The notes under the pieces: model-generated
Told to the model about the DNA's origin: nothing
Database searches by the model: none
What the model saw: the letters and a program-made list of their open reading frames with translations, nothing else
Program-made: the position numbers and the translations under genes
Assembly (NCBI RefSeq): GCF_020404405.1
Contig: NZ_JAIZDA010000013.1
Coordinates: 1-64,000, forward strand
Reading direction: 5' to 3'
DNA: 64,000 bases
Source: Novosphingobium sp. FKTRR1
GTDB taxonomy: Bacteria; Pseudomonadota; Alphaproteobacteria; Sphingomonadales; Sphingomonadaceae
Shown: positions 1 through 8,177 of the stretch, piece by piece
Numbering within the stretch: position 1 is the stretch's first letter
Layout: each line of letters starts with the position of its first letter

Positions 1-97
1 GGCTGGCAAAGGATTGGGAAAGGTCCATCGCGTCATCCACCGCATGGGCCCTCATCGCCTCAATCCGCATGCTCACGCGCAGAACCGCAAGATACTG

Positions 98-1768
98 TCA
101 AATTTGATCAACTTCTGAATCGGGCTCATAGACATGGAATACGGCGGCACGTTCCTTGGAATGATTGGCAAACAACAGGCTGGCAGCATCGCCTTCCACG
201 CGCAACTGCGCATCGATCCGATAGGGTGTCGGCCGACGCCTGCGCAAACCGGTTTCCTGCACCGGTGCAGCCAGCGCCGTCGGCAAGGGTGGCGGAACTT
301 CCTGCAACTGCGCGGCGCGCTCCGACAAGGTCGTTGTCGTCGGCAATGACGCCAGAAACAGCCGCGTATCCGACCCGCTGAAGTCGAAGCACGAGGTCAG
401 ATCGCCACACACGGCGCGACGCCAGGCGCTGATGTTCGGCTCCATCACGCCAAAACGCGCTTCCAGAAAGCGCAGGATGCTGGTGTGGTCGAACACCTCT
501 GATGCGACATGCCCCCCCTTGCTCCACGGCGATACCGCGTAGAGCGGTACGCGCGGCCCAAGGCCATAGGGACGGCCAAGGTAGGCGGCATCGGCAGCGC
601 TCTGCGAACGGACGTGATATTCGTCCTCCGCCGGGATCGTCGTCGCGCCCAGCGTACGGCCCCCATCGCGTGCTGGCGGCGCTGGTGGGGGAACGTGATC
701 GAACAGGCCGTCGTTCTCGTCGAAGTTGATCAGCAGGACCGTCCTGGCCCAGACGTCGGGGTTGGCGGTCAGCGCATCGAGTACGCGCGCGGTATAATCC
801 GCGCCCTGAAGCGGGGTGGAAGCGCCGGGGTGTTCCGAATAAGCAGCAGGCGCAACGATCCACGAGACTTGCGGCAACTTGCCGCTCTGCACATCCTGCC
901 GCAGGTCGTCGAGCGAACGGCTCGTCATGGTCCGGCGCGCGAGCAAGCGCTCCACCTCGGCAGAGGCGTTGCGTGACGCGCGGTAGCGCTTGAAGCCCTC
1001 CAGCGGGTTATCCGAGAAGTTGTCGGCGGTGTCCTGATAGATCTGGAAGCCGATGCCCGCAGCCATCAGCCGCTCGGGATAGGTCGTCCACGTATAACCG
1101 CCGTGATGGAAGGGATCGCCGGCCAGCGTATCATAGCCGTTGTCGATCGCCGGACCATTGCCCTTTGCCTGCGGATCGTGCGTGCCGGTCCAGATGTACA
1201 GGCGGTTGGGATTTGTGCTCAGGTGCAGTGCGCAATGATAGGCATCGCACAGCGTGAACGCTTCGGCCAAGGCGTACTGAAACGGCAGATCGGCGCGGGT
1301 GAAATGCGCAAGGGCATGGTTGTGTTTGGAATGCGGCCAGGCGCCCATGCGACCGTTGTCCCATGCTGCCTGACTGTCGGTGAAGCCATGCGGCGTGCCG
1401 AGCGGTCGGTACAACCGGAAGTCGACCGAAGTATCCAGCCGGAACGGAGCAAGCAGCGCAGGCTCGGCCCCGGCATGCTCGTTAGGCTGGACAAGCACGC
1501 TGCGCTGCGGCGCGCCGGGCAATGGCGGCGCGGGAATAGCGAACCGGTCGCCATAACCGCGCACTCCGCGCATCGTCCCGAAGTAATGGTCGAACGAGCG
1601 GTTTTCCTGCGTCAGGATCACGACATGGGCTACGTCCTGCAGCGTGCCGGTTCGACGATGTCCGGGGATATCGAGCGCCCGCGCGATGGCAGGGGTAAAG
1701 GCCGATGCTGCGCCCGCCGTGGCCGTCAGCGTTCGGATGAAGCTGCGCCGATCCTGCATCGTAACCAT
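98..1768 (-). CDS. Tat-exported phospholipase C (phosphoesterase family), short C-terminus
   Basis: Predicted periplasmic or secreted phospholipase C of the alkaline-phosphatase-like phosphoesterase family, hydrolysing phospholipid head groups. The chosen ATG at 1768 has a GGAGA ribosome site about 8 nt upstream; the open frame begins further out but without one. A twin-arginine signal (RRSFIRTL, residues 7-14) is followed by the family motif ENRSFDHYFG near residues 55-64 and by NFDENDGLFDH and SPWSKGGHVASEVFDHTS later on. At 556 aa it is shorter than the 715-aa paralogue at 12638: it stops about 35 residues into the first C-terminal beta-domain. It is divergent from the PI-PLC gene at 1901, with a palindromic operator between them. 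Substrate preference (phosphatidylcholine or other) is inferred only. Confidence 0.85.
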   Translation of the reverse strand: MVTMQDRRSFIRTLTATAGAASAFTPAIARALDIPGHRRTGTLQDVAHVVILTQENRSFDHYFGTMRGVRGYGDRFAIPAPPLPGAPQRSVLVQPNEHAGAEPALLAPFRLDTSVDFRLYRPLGTPHGFTDSQAAWDNGRMGAWPHSKHNHALAHFTRADLPFQYALAEAFTLCDAYHCALHLSTNPNRLYIWTGTHDPQAKGNGPAIDNGYDTLAGDPFHHGGYTWTTYPERLMAAGIGFQIYQDTADNFSDNPLEGFKRYRASRNASAEVERLLARRTMTSRSLDDLRQDVQSGKLPQVSWIVAPAAYSEHPGASTPLQGADYTARVLDALTANPDVWARTVLLINFDENDGLFDHVPPPAPPARDGGRTLGATTIPAEDEYHVRSQSAADAAYLGRPYGLGPRVPLYAVSPWSKGGHVASEVFDHTSILRFLEARFGVMEPNISAWRRAVCGDLTSCFDFSGSDTRLFLASLPTTTTLSERAAQLQEVPPPLPTALAAPVQETGLRRRRPTPYRIDAQLRVEGDAASLLFANHSKERAAVFHVYEPDSEVDQI

Positions 1769-1851
1769 GCCATTGTCTCCATCGGTTGCGACCGACAAGG
1801 CAGTCTCGTCCAAGCGTAACCACCGCCCGTCATCCTGTCGTCGCAAAATTG

Positions 1852-1863
1852 TGGCCTATACCA
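1852..1863. promoter_or_regulatory. GntR-like operator palindrome, site 1
   Basis: TGGCCTATACCA lies between two divergent phospholipase genes, 38 bp before the ATG at 1901 and about 84 bp before the start at 1768. It shares TGG....A.ACCA with sites at 3986 and 12548. The layout TGG-N5-ACCA resembles HutC/PhnF-type GntR operators. Inferred target of the GntR regulator at 11083. Confidence 0.5.
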
Positions 1864-1900
1864 GTGATGTGGCGGAAAAGTGACGGAAGGGAGCCCCAAC

Positions 1901-3826
1901 ATGTGGCAGACTGCAGCAAGACTTCTGCTGGGCCCCGCGTTGCTGGCTGGCACCGACTGCCTTGCCCATTCGTGCAACCTGTCCGCCGCAGATGCTCCTG
2001 GCGCCGGAACCGGTTGCGAGCGCGCGTGGATCGACCACAACCTCAAGCTCAACGACATCGTCACCGTCGGCACGCACAACAGTTACAAGCAGGCGCTGCC
2101 CGAAGCAGTGATGACGCTGGTGCGCAAAGTTGCCCCCGGTTCGGCTGACGAGATCGACTATCGCCACCGCCCCTTGTCCGAACAGCTGGACGCAGGCGCG
2201 CGCCAGCTAGAGATCGATGTCTACCACGACCCCGATGGCGGGCGATTCCTCGATCCCGCCGGTTTGCGCGCCGCCGGAATCGCGCTCGACCCCGCCCGCA
2301 GAGCCGCATTGGCCGAGCCGGGTTTCAAGGTGCTGCATGTCCCCGACATCGACGTGATGAGCAACTGCATCACGCTGACAGCCTGCCTTGGCGTCGTGCG
2401 GCGCTGGTCGCTGGCCCACCCAGATCACACACCGATCCTGTTGCTGTTCAATGCCAAGACCGATGCGTCGCCGTACCCCGGCGGCGTTGCCGGTCTGCCG
2501 TTCGACCACAGCGCTTTTGCCACGCTCGATCGCGCCGTCCGTTCGGTGTTTCCGCCGTCAGCGCTGATCACGCCCGACGATGTGCAAGGCGCCTTTCCGA
2601 CGCTGCGCGAGGCGGTGTTGCACGGTGGCTGGCCAAACCTTGGCCGGGCACGGGGCAAGGTCATGTTCGCGCTCGATGAAGATCCGCTGAAAGTTGCAGC
2701 TTACATGGGCGCTCAGGCGTCGCTGGCGGGCAGGGTCTTCTTCGTCAATGCCGAGGAAACCTCGCCAGTCGCGGCCTATCTGACGCTCAACGATCCGCTT
2801 GCCGATGCCGCGCGCATCCGCAAGGCGGTGGCCGACGGTTTCATCGTGCGCACCCGCGCCGATGCGGGAACCATCGAAGCCCGGCGCAACGATACTGCCC
2901 GCCGCGATGCCGCGCTCAAATCGGGCGCACAGTTCGTTTCGACCGACTACCTGTGGCCCGAGCCGCAGTTGCATGATGCCTATCAGGTGCGGTTGCCCGA
3001 TGGCGCGGCAGCGCTGTGCAATCCGGTCAGGGCGGCGGGTCGGTGTGGCGAAGTACCCGTCGAAGCCGTGGCGGCTACCGGCAATGGCTACTTGTCGCCC
3101 GAGGATACGCCCGACGGCGTGCGCATCCTGCCGCCGCCTCCCCGGCCCGACAGCCCGCTGGCAAGGGCCGATCGTGCCGTGTTTGCGACAACCCCGCGGC
3201 TGGCGGGCACGCCGCGCTGGAAGCTGGCGAGCGCCGACGTGCACAGCGAGGCGTTCGAACACTTCGCCTGCGCGCTGGGAGCCAGGCTGACGCCGCAGTC
3301 GGCGCCAGCGCTTGCCCGGTTGCTCGACCGGGCGAGCACCGCAGGCGTGGTCGATCCGGTCAAGAGCTTCTACCGCACACAGCGCCCCTACCTGCGGTCG
3401 TCCGCACCGATCTGCCAGCCCCGGACCGCAGCGCTGGCGGCCAATGGCGACTATCCCTCCGGCCATGCGGCAGGGGGGTGGATGGAAGCGCTGATCCTTG
3501 CCGAACTTGCCCCCGACCGGGCGAGCGAACTGCTCGCCAGAGGGCGCGCGTTCGGCGAGAGTCGCTTTATCTGCGGCGCCCACAGCCACAGCGCGGTTGC
3601 GGCAGGCTGGCTGGCCGGAGCCGCCGCCACGGCCGCGCTGCACGGCTCGGCGGCCTTTCGCGCCGACCTTGATGCCGCGCGCAGCGAACTGGCCGCGCTG
3701 CGCAAGACCGCTCCGACACCCGCCGCAGCCACCTGCCGCGCCGAGTCGGCCGCTTTGGTGCAGGACCGTTACTTCAGCGCCACAGCAGTCTCGAAACCTC
3801 GCCGCCAATTGCACCGCCAGCGCTGA
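1901..3826 (+). CDS. Exported PI-PLC / PAP2-acid phosphatase fusion
   Basis: A 641-aa exported two-domain phosphoesterase. The N-terminal half matches the Ca2+-dependent phosphoinositide phospholipase C family (GTHNSY, then EIDVYHD, then KVLHVPDID, which carry the expected His and metal-ligand residues). The C-terminal part, from about residue 440, has the class A acid phosphatase / PAP2 signature: K488-x6-R495-P496, P519-S-G-H522 and S554-R555-x5-H561. The aspartate normally three residues after the last histidine is Ala565, so the charge relay looks incomplete. ATG at 1901 follows GGAAGGGAG with 7-nt spacing; a GTG at 1880 in frame is less likely. A hydrophobic N-terminus suggests export. 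The fusion could release inositol phosphate or phosphoalcohol and then dephosphorylate it. Confidence 0.85.
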   Translation: MWQTAARLLLGPALLAGTDCLAHSCNLSAADAPGAGTGCERAWIDHNLKLNDIVTVGTHNSYKQALPEAVMTLVRKVAPGSADEIDYRHRPLSEQLDAGARQLEIDVYHDPDGGRFLDPAGLRAAGIALDPARRAALAEPGFKVLHVPDIDVMSNCITLTACLGVVRRWSLAHPDHTPILLLFNAKTDASPYPGGVAGLPFDHSAFATLDRAVRSVFPPSALITPDDVQGAFPTLREAVLHGGWPNLGRARGKVMFALDEDPLKVAAYMGAQASLAGRVFFVNAEETSPVAAYLTLNDPLADAARIRKAVADGFIVRTRADAGTIEARRNDTARRDAALKSGAQFVSTDYLWPEPQLHDAYQVRLPDGAAALCNPVRAAGRCGEVPVEAVAATGNGYLSPEDTPDGVRILPPPPRPDSPLARADRAVFATTPRLAGTPRWKLASADVHSEAFEHFACALGARLTPQSAPALARLLDRASTAGVVDPVKSFYRTQRPYLRSSAPICQPRTAALAANGDYPSGHAAGGWMEALILAELAPDRASELLARGRAFGESRFICGAHSHSAVAAGWLAGAAATAALHGSAAFRADLDAARSELAALRKTAPTPAAATCRAESAALVQDRYFSATAVSKPRRQLHRQR

Positions 3827-3985
3827 ATAAATGCAACAAATTGCGGGTATCGGCGTGCAAATCGGACCGATCCGGCGGGCGGGACACTCGCCGTCATCGC
3901 ACGAAAACTCAGTTTAATGAGGCGTTTGGATGACGGTTCCACGCCAAGTGTAACAGAGGCGTCGCTTCAAGCTGCTTAAGCAAAC

Positions 3986-3997
3986 TGGTTCATACCA
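3986..3997. promoter_or_regulatory. GntR-like operator palindrome, site 2
   Basis: TGGTTCATACCA with arms extending to AAACTGGT / ACCACTTT (3982-4001, one mismatch per arm) lies about 20 bp before the TonB receptor ATG, overlapping the untranslated leader next to the ribosome site. Same TGG....A.ACCA core as sites 1 and 3. A repressor bound here would block transcription or elongation into the receptor gene. Confidence 0.5.
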
Positions 3998-4016
3998 CTT
4001 TGCAGGGGCAATCAAG

Positions 4017-6842
4017 ATGACGCGATATTCCCTTCTGGCCACGCGCTGGAAATCGAAGAGCATTCTGCTGGCTACGGCAGCGATGGTGGTCGCTGGCGCC
4101 AACCCTGAAGCCGCTCTGGCCCAAGACGCCGCCCAGCCTGCGGAAACCTCGAACCCGGGCGAAGACATCGTCGTCACCGGCTTCCGCAACTCGCTGATCA
4201 TCGCGCGCGATATCAAGAAGACCGCGGTCATCCAGATGGACGTGATTGTGGCCGAGGACATGGCCAAGTTCCCCGAATTGAACCTGGCCGAATCGCTGCA
4301 ACGCCTGCCGGGCGTCCAGATCACGCGCGAGGCCGGTGAAGGCCGCCGCATCTCGCTGCGGGGGCTTGGCCCCGATTTCGCCCGCGTGCAGCTCAACGGC
4401 ATGGAAGTGCTGGGCAACGTCGATTCGGCGCAGGACAGCCGTGGCCAGCGTTCGCGCGACCGCGCCTTTGACTTCAACATCTTCGCGTCCGAACTGTTCT
4501 CACGCGTGGAAGTCGAAAAGACCTTCCAGGCCGCGCAGAACGAAGGCGGCATGGCCGGTACGGTTGGCCTGTTCACCGGCAAGCCGTTCGATTACGCATC
4601 GGGCACCAAGGGCGCGCTGGTCGTCAAGGGTGGGTCGAACCAGTACACCAAGGACGGGCAATTCCGCGTTGCGGGCTTGCTCAGCCACAACTGGGACAAT
4701 CGCTTCGGGATCACGATCTCGGCCGCCTACAGCGAGCGCAAGACCTCGGAACAGGGCCACAACACCTACAACTACAGCCACCTCGGCAAGACCGAAACGG
4801 TCGACGGCAAGCTGGTCGGCGATGCAGTGGACCTCGTCAACGGCGGTCTCGACATCTCGCACCTCAGCGCCGAGAAGCAGGCCCGGTTCATGGCCGGCGA
4901 CCTCTACTTTGCCGACGGCAACCGCATTTCTTCGTGGAATGCCAAGCAGCAGCGTCTGGGCATCACCGCATCGGTGCAATGGCGCCCGGCCGACAACCTG
5001 CTGCTGACGCTTGACGGGTTGCATGGCGAATTCACCACCCATCGCGACGAACTGCATCTGGCCACCCGCCCGATCCACGGGCTTGGTTCGACCACGCTGG
5101 ACACTGCTGCTGGCAGCCCCTGGCCGAGCCAGTTCAACAGCCCGACGGTGCTGAACGACTTCAACGTCGACGCCAACAACTACGTCACGATGACCAATGC
5201 CTCAAACGTCACGTTCGGCAGCGAACATCGTCGCGAGCTGAACAAGAACAAGTTCAACCAGTTGGCGCTGACCGGCAAGTGGGACGCGTCCGACCGCCTG
5301 ACCATCGACGGTCACGTCGGCTATGAAAAGTCGAACTACGACACCCCTTACGATGACAAGTTCTACATGCGCGCCAAGGGCAATCTGGTTGCCGATTATG
5401 GCGCGGATGGCCGCTCGGCGACGTTCACGTATCCGGGCTTCGACACGACCAAAGCCGCCAATTACGCGATGGACAACTTCTACTATCGCTCGTTCTACAA
5501 CAGCTCGGAACTGCTCGAAGGCGTTCTGAACCTGCGTTACAAGGCGACCGACGCCCTGACCGTGCGCGCAGGCGGTGCCTATCACCGCTTCACGCAGGAT
5601 GGTGCCAGCTATTTCTATGACGGTGGCGACAACGGCACCACCAAGAAGGCGCGCGGCACCTCGATCACCGGCATCACCGACGTGTTCAGCAACAGCTTCG
5701 GTTCGTGGCTGGTCGGCAACTATGATCGCGGATTTGCCAAGTACAACGAATACCACCGGCTTGTGCCCAATTCCGATGGCACCGGCGGCGTGCTGGTGGA
5801 CATCGAAAACGTCTACAAGACCAAGGAAGAGACCGTTTCCGGCTACTTGCAGCTGGACCTCGACACCGAACTGTTCGGCAAGCACTTGCGCGGCAACGTG
5901 GGCCTGCGCGGTTACCACACCAACACCCGCAGTCAGGGCTGGATCCAGGGTGACAGCTATGCCTACCTCGGCACGGCTGACGTGAAGGGCAGCTATTCGG
6001 GTGTCCTGCCCGCGCTGAACGCGGTGCTGGACATCACCGACGAAACGCTGGTGCGCTTTGCCGCGACGCAGAACCTCAACCGTCCCTCGCTCGGCTCGAT
6101 GGCCGCGCAGGGCAAGGCGTTCAAGAACGAGGACACCGGCGAAATCAGTGCCTCGCGCGGCAACCCCAACCTCAAGCCGTTCAAGGACACCACGCTCGAC
6201 TTCTCTGTCGAACATTACTTCGGCAAGGTCGGTCTGGTTTCGGCCAGCGTATTCCACAAGTGGATCAAGAACTTCATCGGATCGCAAGACCTGTCGAACG
6301 TCCGCTTTGGCGATATCGGCATCCCGATCAGCAGCATTCCGGGCGCCACCGCCGACACGATCGTCAAGTCCTACTCCATCCCGATCAACATCGCGGGCAC
6401 CAAGAGCCTGACCGGGGTGGAATTGGCCGCGCAAAGCCAGTTGTCGTTCCTGCCTGCCCCGTTCGACAAGCTGGGCGTGCTGGCCAACTTCACGTATGTC
6501 GATGCCGACGAGGCACTGACCGGCATTTCGGACGTCAGCTACAACGCGACGGTCTATTACGAGACCGACAAGTGGGGCATGCGCGGCTCGATGAGCCACC
6601 GCAACCGCTGGTACACCGGGCACAACAGCGATCCGATGAGCGCCGACACGCGCGGCTTCGAAGGATCGACTTATGTCGATGCCTCGGCGTTCTTCAACAT
6701 CACGCCCAAGCTCCAGTTGACCGTCAATGCCATCAACCTGACCAACGCCAAGGACACGCAGTTCTGGGGTCAGGCCCGCTACCTGTACAACCAGACGCAG
6801 AGCGGCACGACCTACATGGGTGGCATCGCCTACAAGTTCTAA
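4017..6842 (+). CDS. TonB-dependent outer-membrane receptor 1
   Basis: A 941-aa outer-membrane TonB-dependent receptor for energised uptake of a large or scarce ligand. The signal peptide ends near AALAQ (about residue 36); GEDIVVTGFRNSL marks the start of the plug region, followed by NLAESLQRLPGVQITRE and the RRISLRGLGPDFARVQLNG plug motifs. The protein ends in an aromatic residue (YKF), as usual for BamA substrates. It belongs to the large receptor type abundant in Caulobacter and sphingomonads. ATG follows AGGGG about 10 nt upstream. It sits downstream of the PI-PLC fusion, and the shared operator suggests the ligand is a phosphorus-containing organic compound. A strong terminator follows. 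Confidence 0.93.
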   Translation: MTRYSLLATRWKSKSILLATAAMVVAGANPEAALAQDAAQPAETSNPGEDIVVTGFRNSLIIARDIKKTAVIQMDVIVAEDMAKFPELNLAESLQRLPGVQITREAGEGRRISLRGLGPDFARVQLNGMEVLGNVDSAQDSRGQRSRDRAFDFNIFASELFSRVEVEKTFQAAQNEGGMAGTVGLFTGKPFDYASGTKGALVVKGGSNQYTKDGQFRVAGLLSHNWDNRFGITISAAYSERKTSEQGHNTYNYSHLGKTETVDGKLVGDAVDLVNGGLDISHLSAEKQARFMAGDLYFADGNRISSWNAKQQRLGITASVQWRPADNLLLTLDGLHGEFTTHRDELHLATRPIHGLGSTTLDTAAGSPWPSQFNSPTVLNDFNVDANNYVTMTNASNVTFGSEHRRELNKNKFNQLALTGKWDASDRLTIDGHVGYEKSNYDTPYDDKFYMRAKGNLVADYGADGRSATFTYPGFDTTKAANYAMDNFYYRSFYNSSELLEGVLNLRYKATDALTVRAGGAYHRFTQDGASYFYDGGDNGTTKKARGTSITGITDVFSNSFGSWLVGNYDRGFAKYNEYHRLVPNSDGTGGVLVDIENVYKTKEETVSGYLQLDLDTELFGKHLRGNVGLRGYHTNTRSQGWIQGDSYAYLGTADVKGSYSGVLPALNAVLDITDETLVRFAATQNLNRPSLGSMAAQGKAFKNEDTGEISASRGNPNLKPFKDTTLDFSVEHYFGKVGLVSASVFHKWIKNFIGSQDLSNVRFGDIGIPISSIPGATADTIVKSYSIPINIAGTKSLTGVELAAQSQLSFLPAPFDKLGVLANFTYVDADEALTGISDVSYNATVYYETDKWGMRGSMSHRNRWYTGHNSDPMSADTRGFEGSTYVDASAFFNITPKLQLTVNAINLTNAKDTQFWGQARYLYNQTQSGTTYMGGIAYKF

Positions 6843-6863
6843 ATCCCCTTCCGCCACGAGATC

Positions 6864-6896
6864 GCGCACCTTCCCTTTGGGGGAGGTGCGCTTTTT
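6864..6896 (+). terminator. Rho-independent terminator after TonB receptor 1
   Basis: GCGCACCTTCCC (6864-6875) pairs with GGGGAGGTGCGC (6880-6891) with one G-T wobble and a TTTG loop, followed by TTTTT. It ends only 16 nt before the ATG of the sulfotransferase at 6913. Confidence 0.88.
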
Positions 6897-6912
6897 CCGT
6901 AAAAGGCCAAGC

Positions 6913-7551
6913 ATGATCGTATCGCATCGCCACCGCTTCATTTTCGCCGCCGTGCCCAAGACGGGGACGCATTCGGTGCGGCAGGCACTGCGCGAGCAGA
7001 TGGGCGACGAGGACGTCGAGCAGGTCGGCCTGTTCGTCAACAAGCGCTTCCCATGGGCCGATCTCGCGGCGATCCAGCACGGCCACCTGTCCCTGCAGCA
7101 AGTCCGCCCCTATCTGGGGGAGGAGGCGTTCGGCCGCTATTTCAAGTTTGCGTTCGTGCGCAATCCGTTCGCGCGCTTCGTCTCGTACTGCGCGTTCATG
7201 CTGCGCGGGGGCGACCTGTTCCAGCAGCGCCCGCGCGACGTGATGCGCCACTTCCTGTTCGAACAGCCACCCGAACAGCACATCCTGTTCCAGCCGCAGG
7301 CATCGCTGCTGGTGGATCGCGATGGGACAACCCTGCTGGCCGATACCGTGGGACGGGTCGAGGACATGCAGGCATCGTATGACGCGATCTGCGCCCGCAT
7401 CGGCATCGCCGCGCGCCCGCTGGAGCGGGTCAACGGCAGCAACCACGACGATTACCGCCGCTACTACGATCAGGCGCTGATCGATGGCGTGGCCGCGCGA
7501 TATGCGCAGGATCTTGACCTGTTCGGCTATACTTTCGAGGGTATGCGATGA
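6913..7551 (+). CDS. Sulfotransferase family 2 protein
   Basis: A 212-aa cytosolic sulfotransferase expected to move a sulfo group from PAPS to an acceptor. The 5'-phosphosulfate loop is AAVPKTGTHS (residues 12-21) and the 3'-phosphate site is FVRNPFARFVSY near residues 80-92. Start ATG at 6913, chosen because the fold begins at FIFAAVPKTGT right after it; the ribosome site (AAAAGG) is weak. It overlaps the next gene by 4 bp (ATGA), starting a four-gene translationally coupled operon. The acceptor cannot be read from the sequence; a surface glycan, peptide or lipid are all possible. Confidence 0.85.
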   Translation: MIVSHRHRFIFAAVPKTGTHSVRQALREQMGDEDVEQVGLFVNKRFPWADLAAIQHGHLSLQQVRPYLGEEAFGRYFKFAFVRNPFARFVSYCAFMLRGGDLFQQRPRDVMRHFLFEQPPEQHILFQPQASLLVDRDGTTLLADTVGRVEDMQASYDAICARIGIAARPLERVNGSNHDDYRRYYDQALIDGVAARYAQDLDLFGYTFEGMR

Positions 7552-8177
7552 GCGTTGCCGCCGACCTGCCCGCCGCCAACCCGCGCAAGACGACTGGCAT
7601 CCGCCCGCTTGGCCCGGTCGACACCGCCGCGCTGCTGGCCGCAGTGGAGACCATCCCGGAGGCGATCTGGGACGCGCAAAACGCCGCCAAGCCCAACAAG
7701 TTCGACGTGCTGGGCAACACCCGCCACATCGTATTCCGCTTCATCGACAGCCCGCACGACTGGCGCGGCTCTTACGATTGTCCGCCCTGGGCAGTATGGC
7801 GTTTGCTGCTGGAACCGGTGCTGGCGCAGGCGGTGCGCGACTATGGTTATGCGCAAGGCGTGTTCCCCCGCGTGATGCTGGCCCGCTTGCCCGCAGGCGA
7901 AGCGATCCTGCCGCACATCGATGCCAATCCGGCGGCGAAATGGCCGCACAAGATCCACGTGCCGCTAACCACCAACGCTCAGGTGGTGTGCAGTTTTGGC
8001 GGTATCGAACGCCATTTGCCCGTGGCCGAGGCGTTCGAAGTCAACAATCTGGGCCCGCACTGGGTGCACAATGGCGGCGAGACCGATCGCATCCACCTGA
8101 TCTTCGAATACTACGACGCCGAACAGCCCGCCCCCGAATGGCTTGCCCCTCTGGTGCAGGCAGGGATGGGCGGATGA
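7548..8177 (+). CDS. Aspartyl/asparaginyl beta-hydroxylase-like 2OG oxygenase A
   Basis: A 209-aa Fe(II)/2-oxoglutarate oxygenase of the aspartyl/asparaginyl beta-hydroxylase family (double-stranded beta-helix). Visible signature: LPHIDANP giving H123 and D125, the KIHVPL strand, and HWVHNGGETDRIHLIF with a distal His (171 or 174) and R181 for 2-oxoglutarate. No signal peptide, so cytoplasmic. Start overlaps the upstream stop as ATGA, and its own stop overlaps the next ATG the same way. In this operon it sits between two sulfotransferases, which suggests hydroxylation of the same acceptor that is sulfated. That link is inference. Confidence 0.85.
   Translation: MSVAADLPAANPRKTTGIRPLGPVDTAALLAAVETIPEAIWDAQNAAKPNKFDVLGNTRHIVFRFIDSPHDWRGSYDCPPWAVWRLLLEPVLAQAVRDYGYAQGVFPRVMLARLPAGEAILPHIDANPAAKWPHKIHVPLTTNAQVVCSFGGIERHLPVAEAFEVNNLGPHWVHNGGETDRIHLIFEYYDAEQPAPEWLAPLVQAGMGG

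Noticed and set aside
1..70. Leftward open frame from an ATG at 70 running off the left edge (MRIEAMRAHAVDDAMDLSQ).
   Set aside because: Only 23 codons, no convincing ribosome site and no recognisable domain; could equally be the continuation of the phospholipase frame after its stop.
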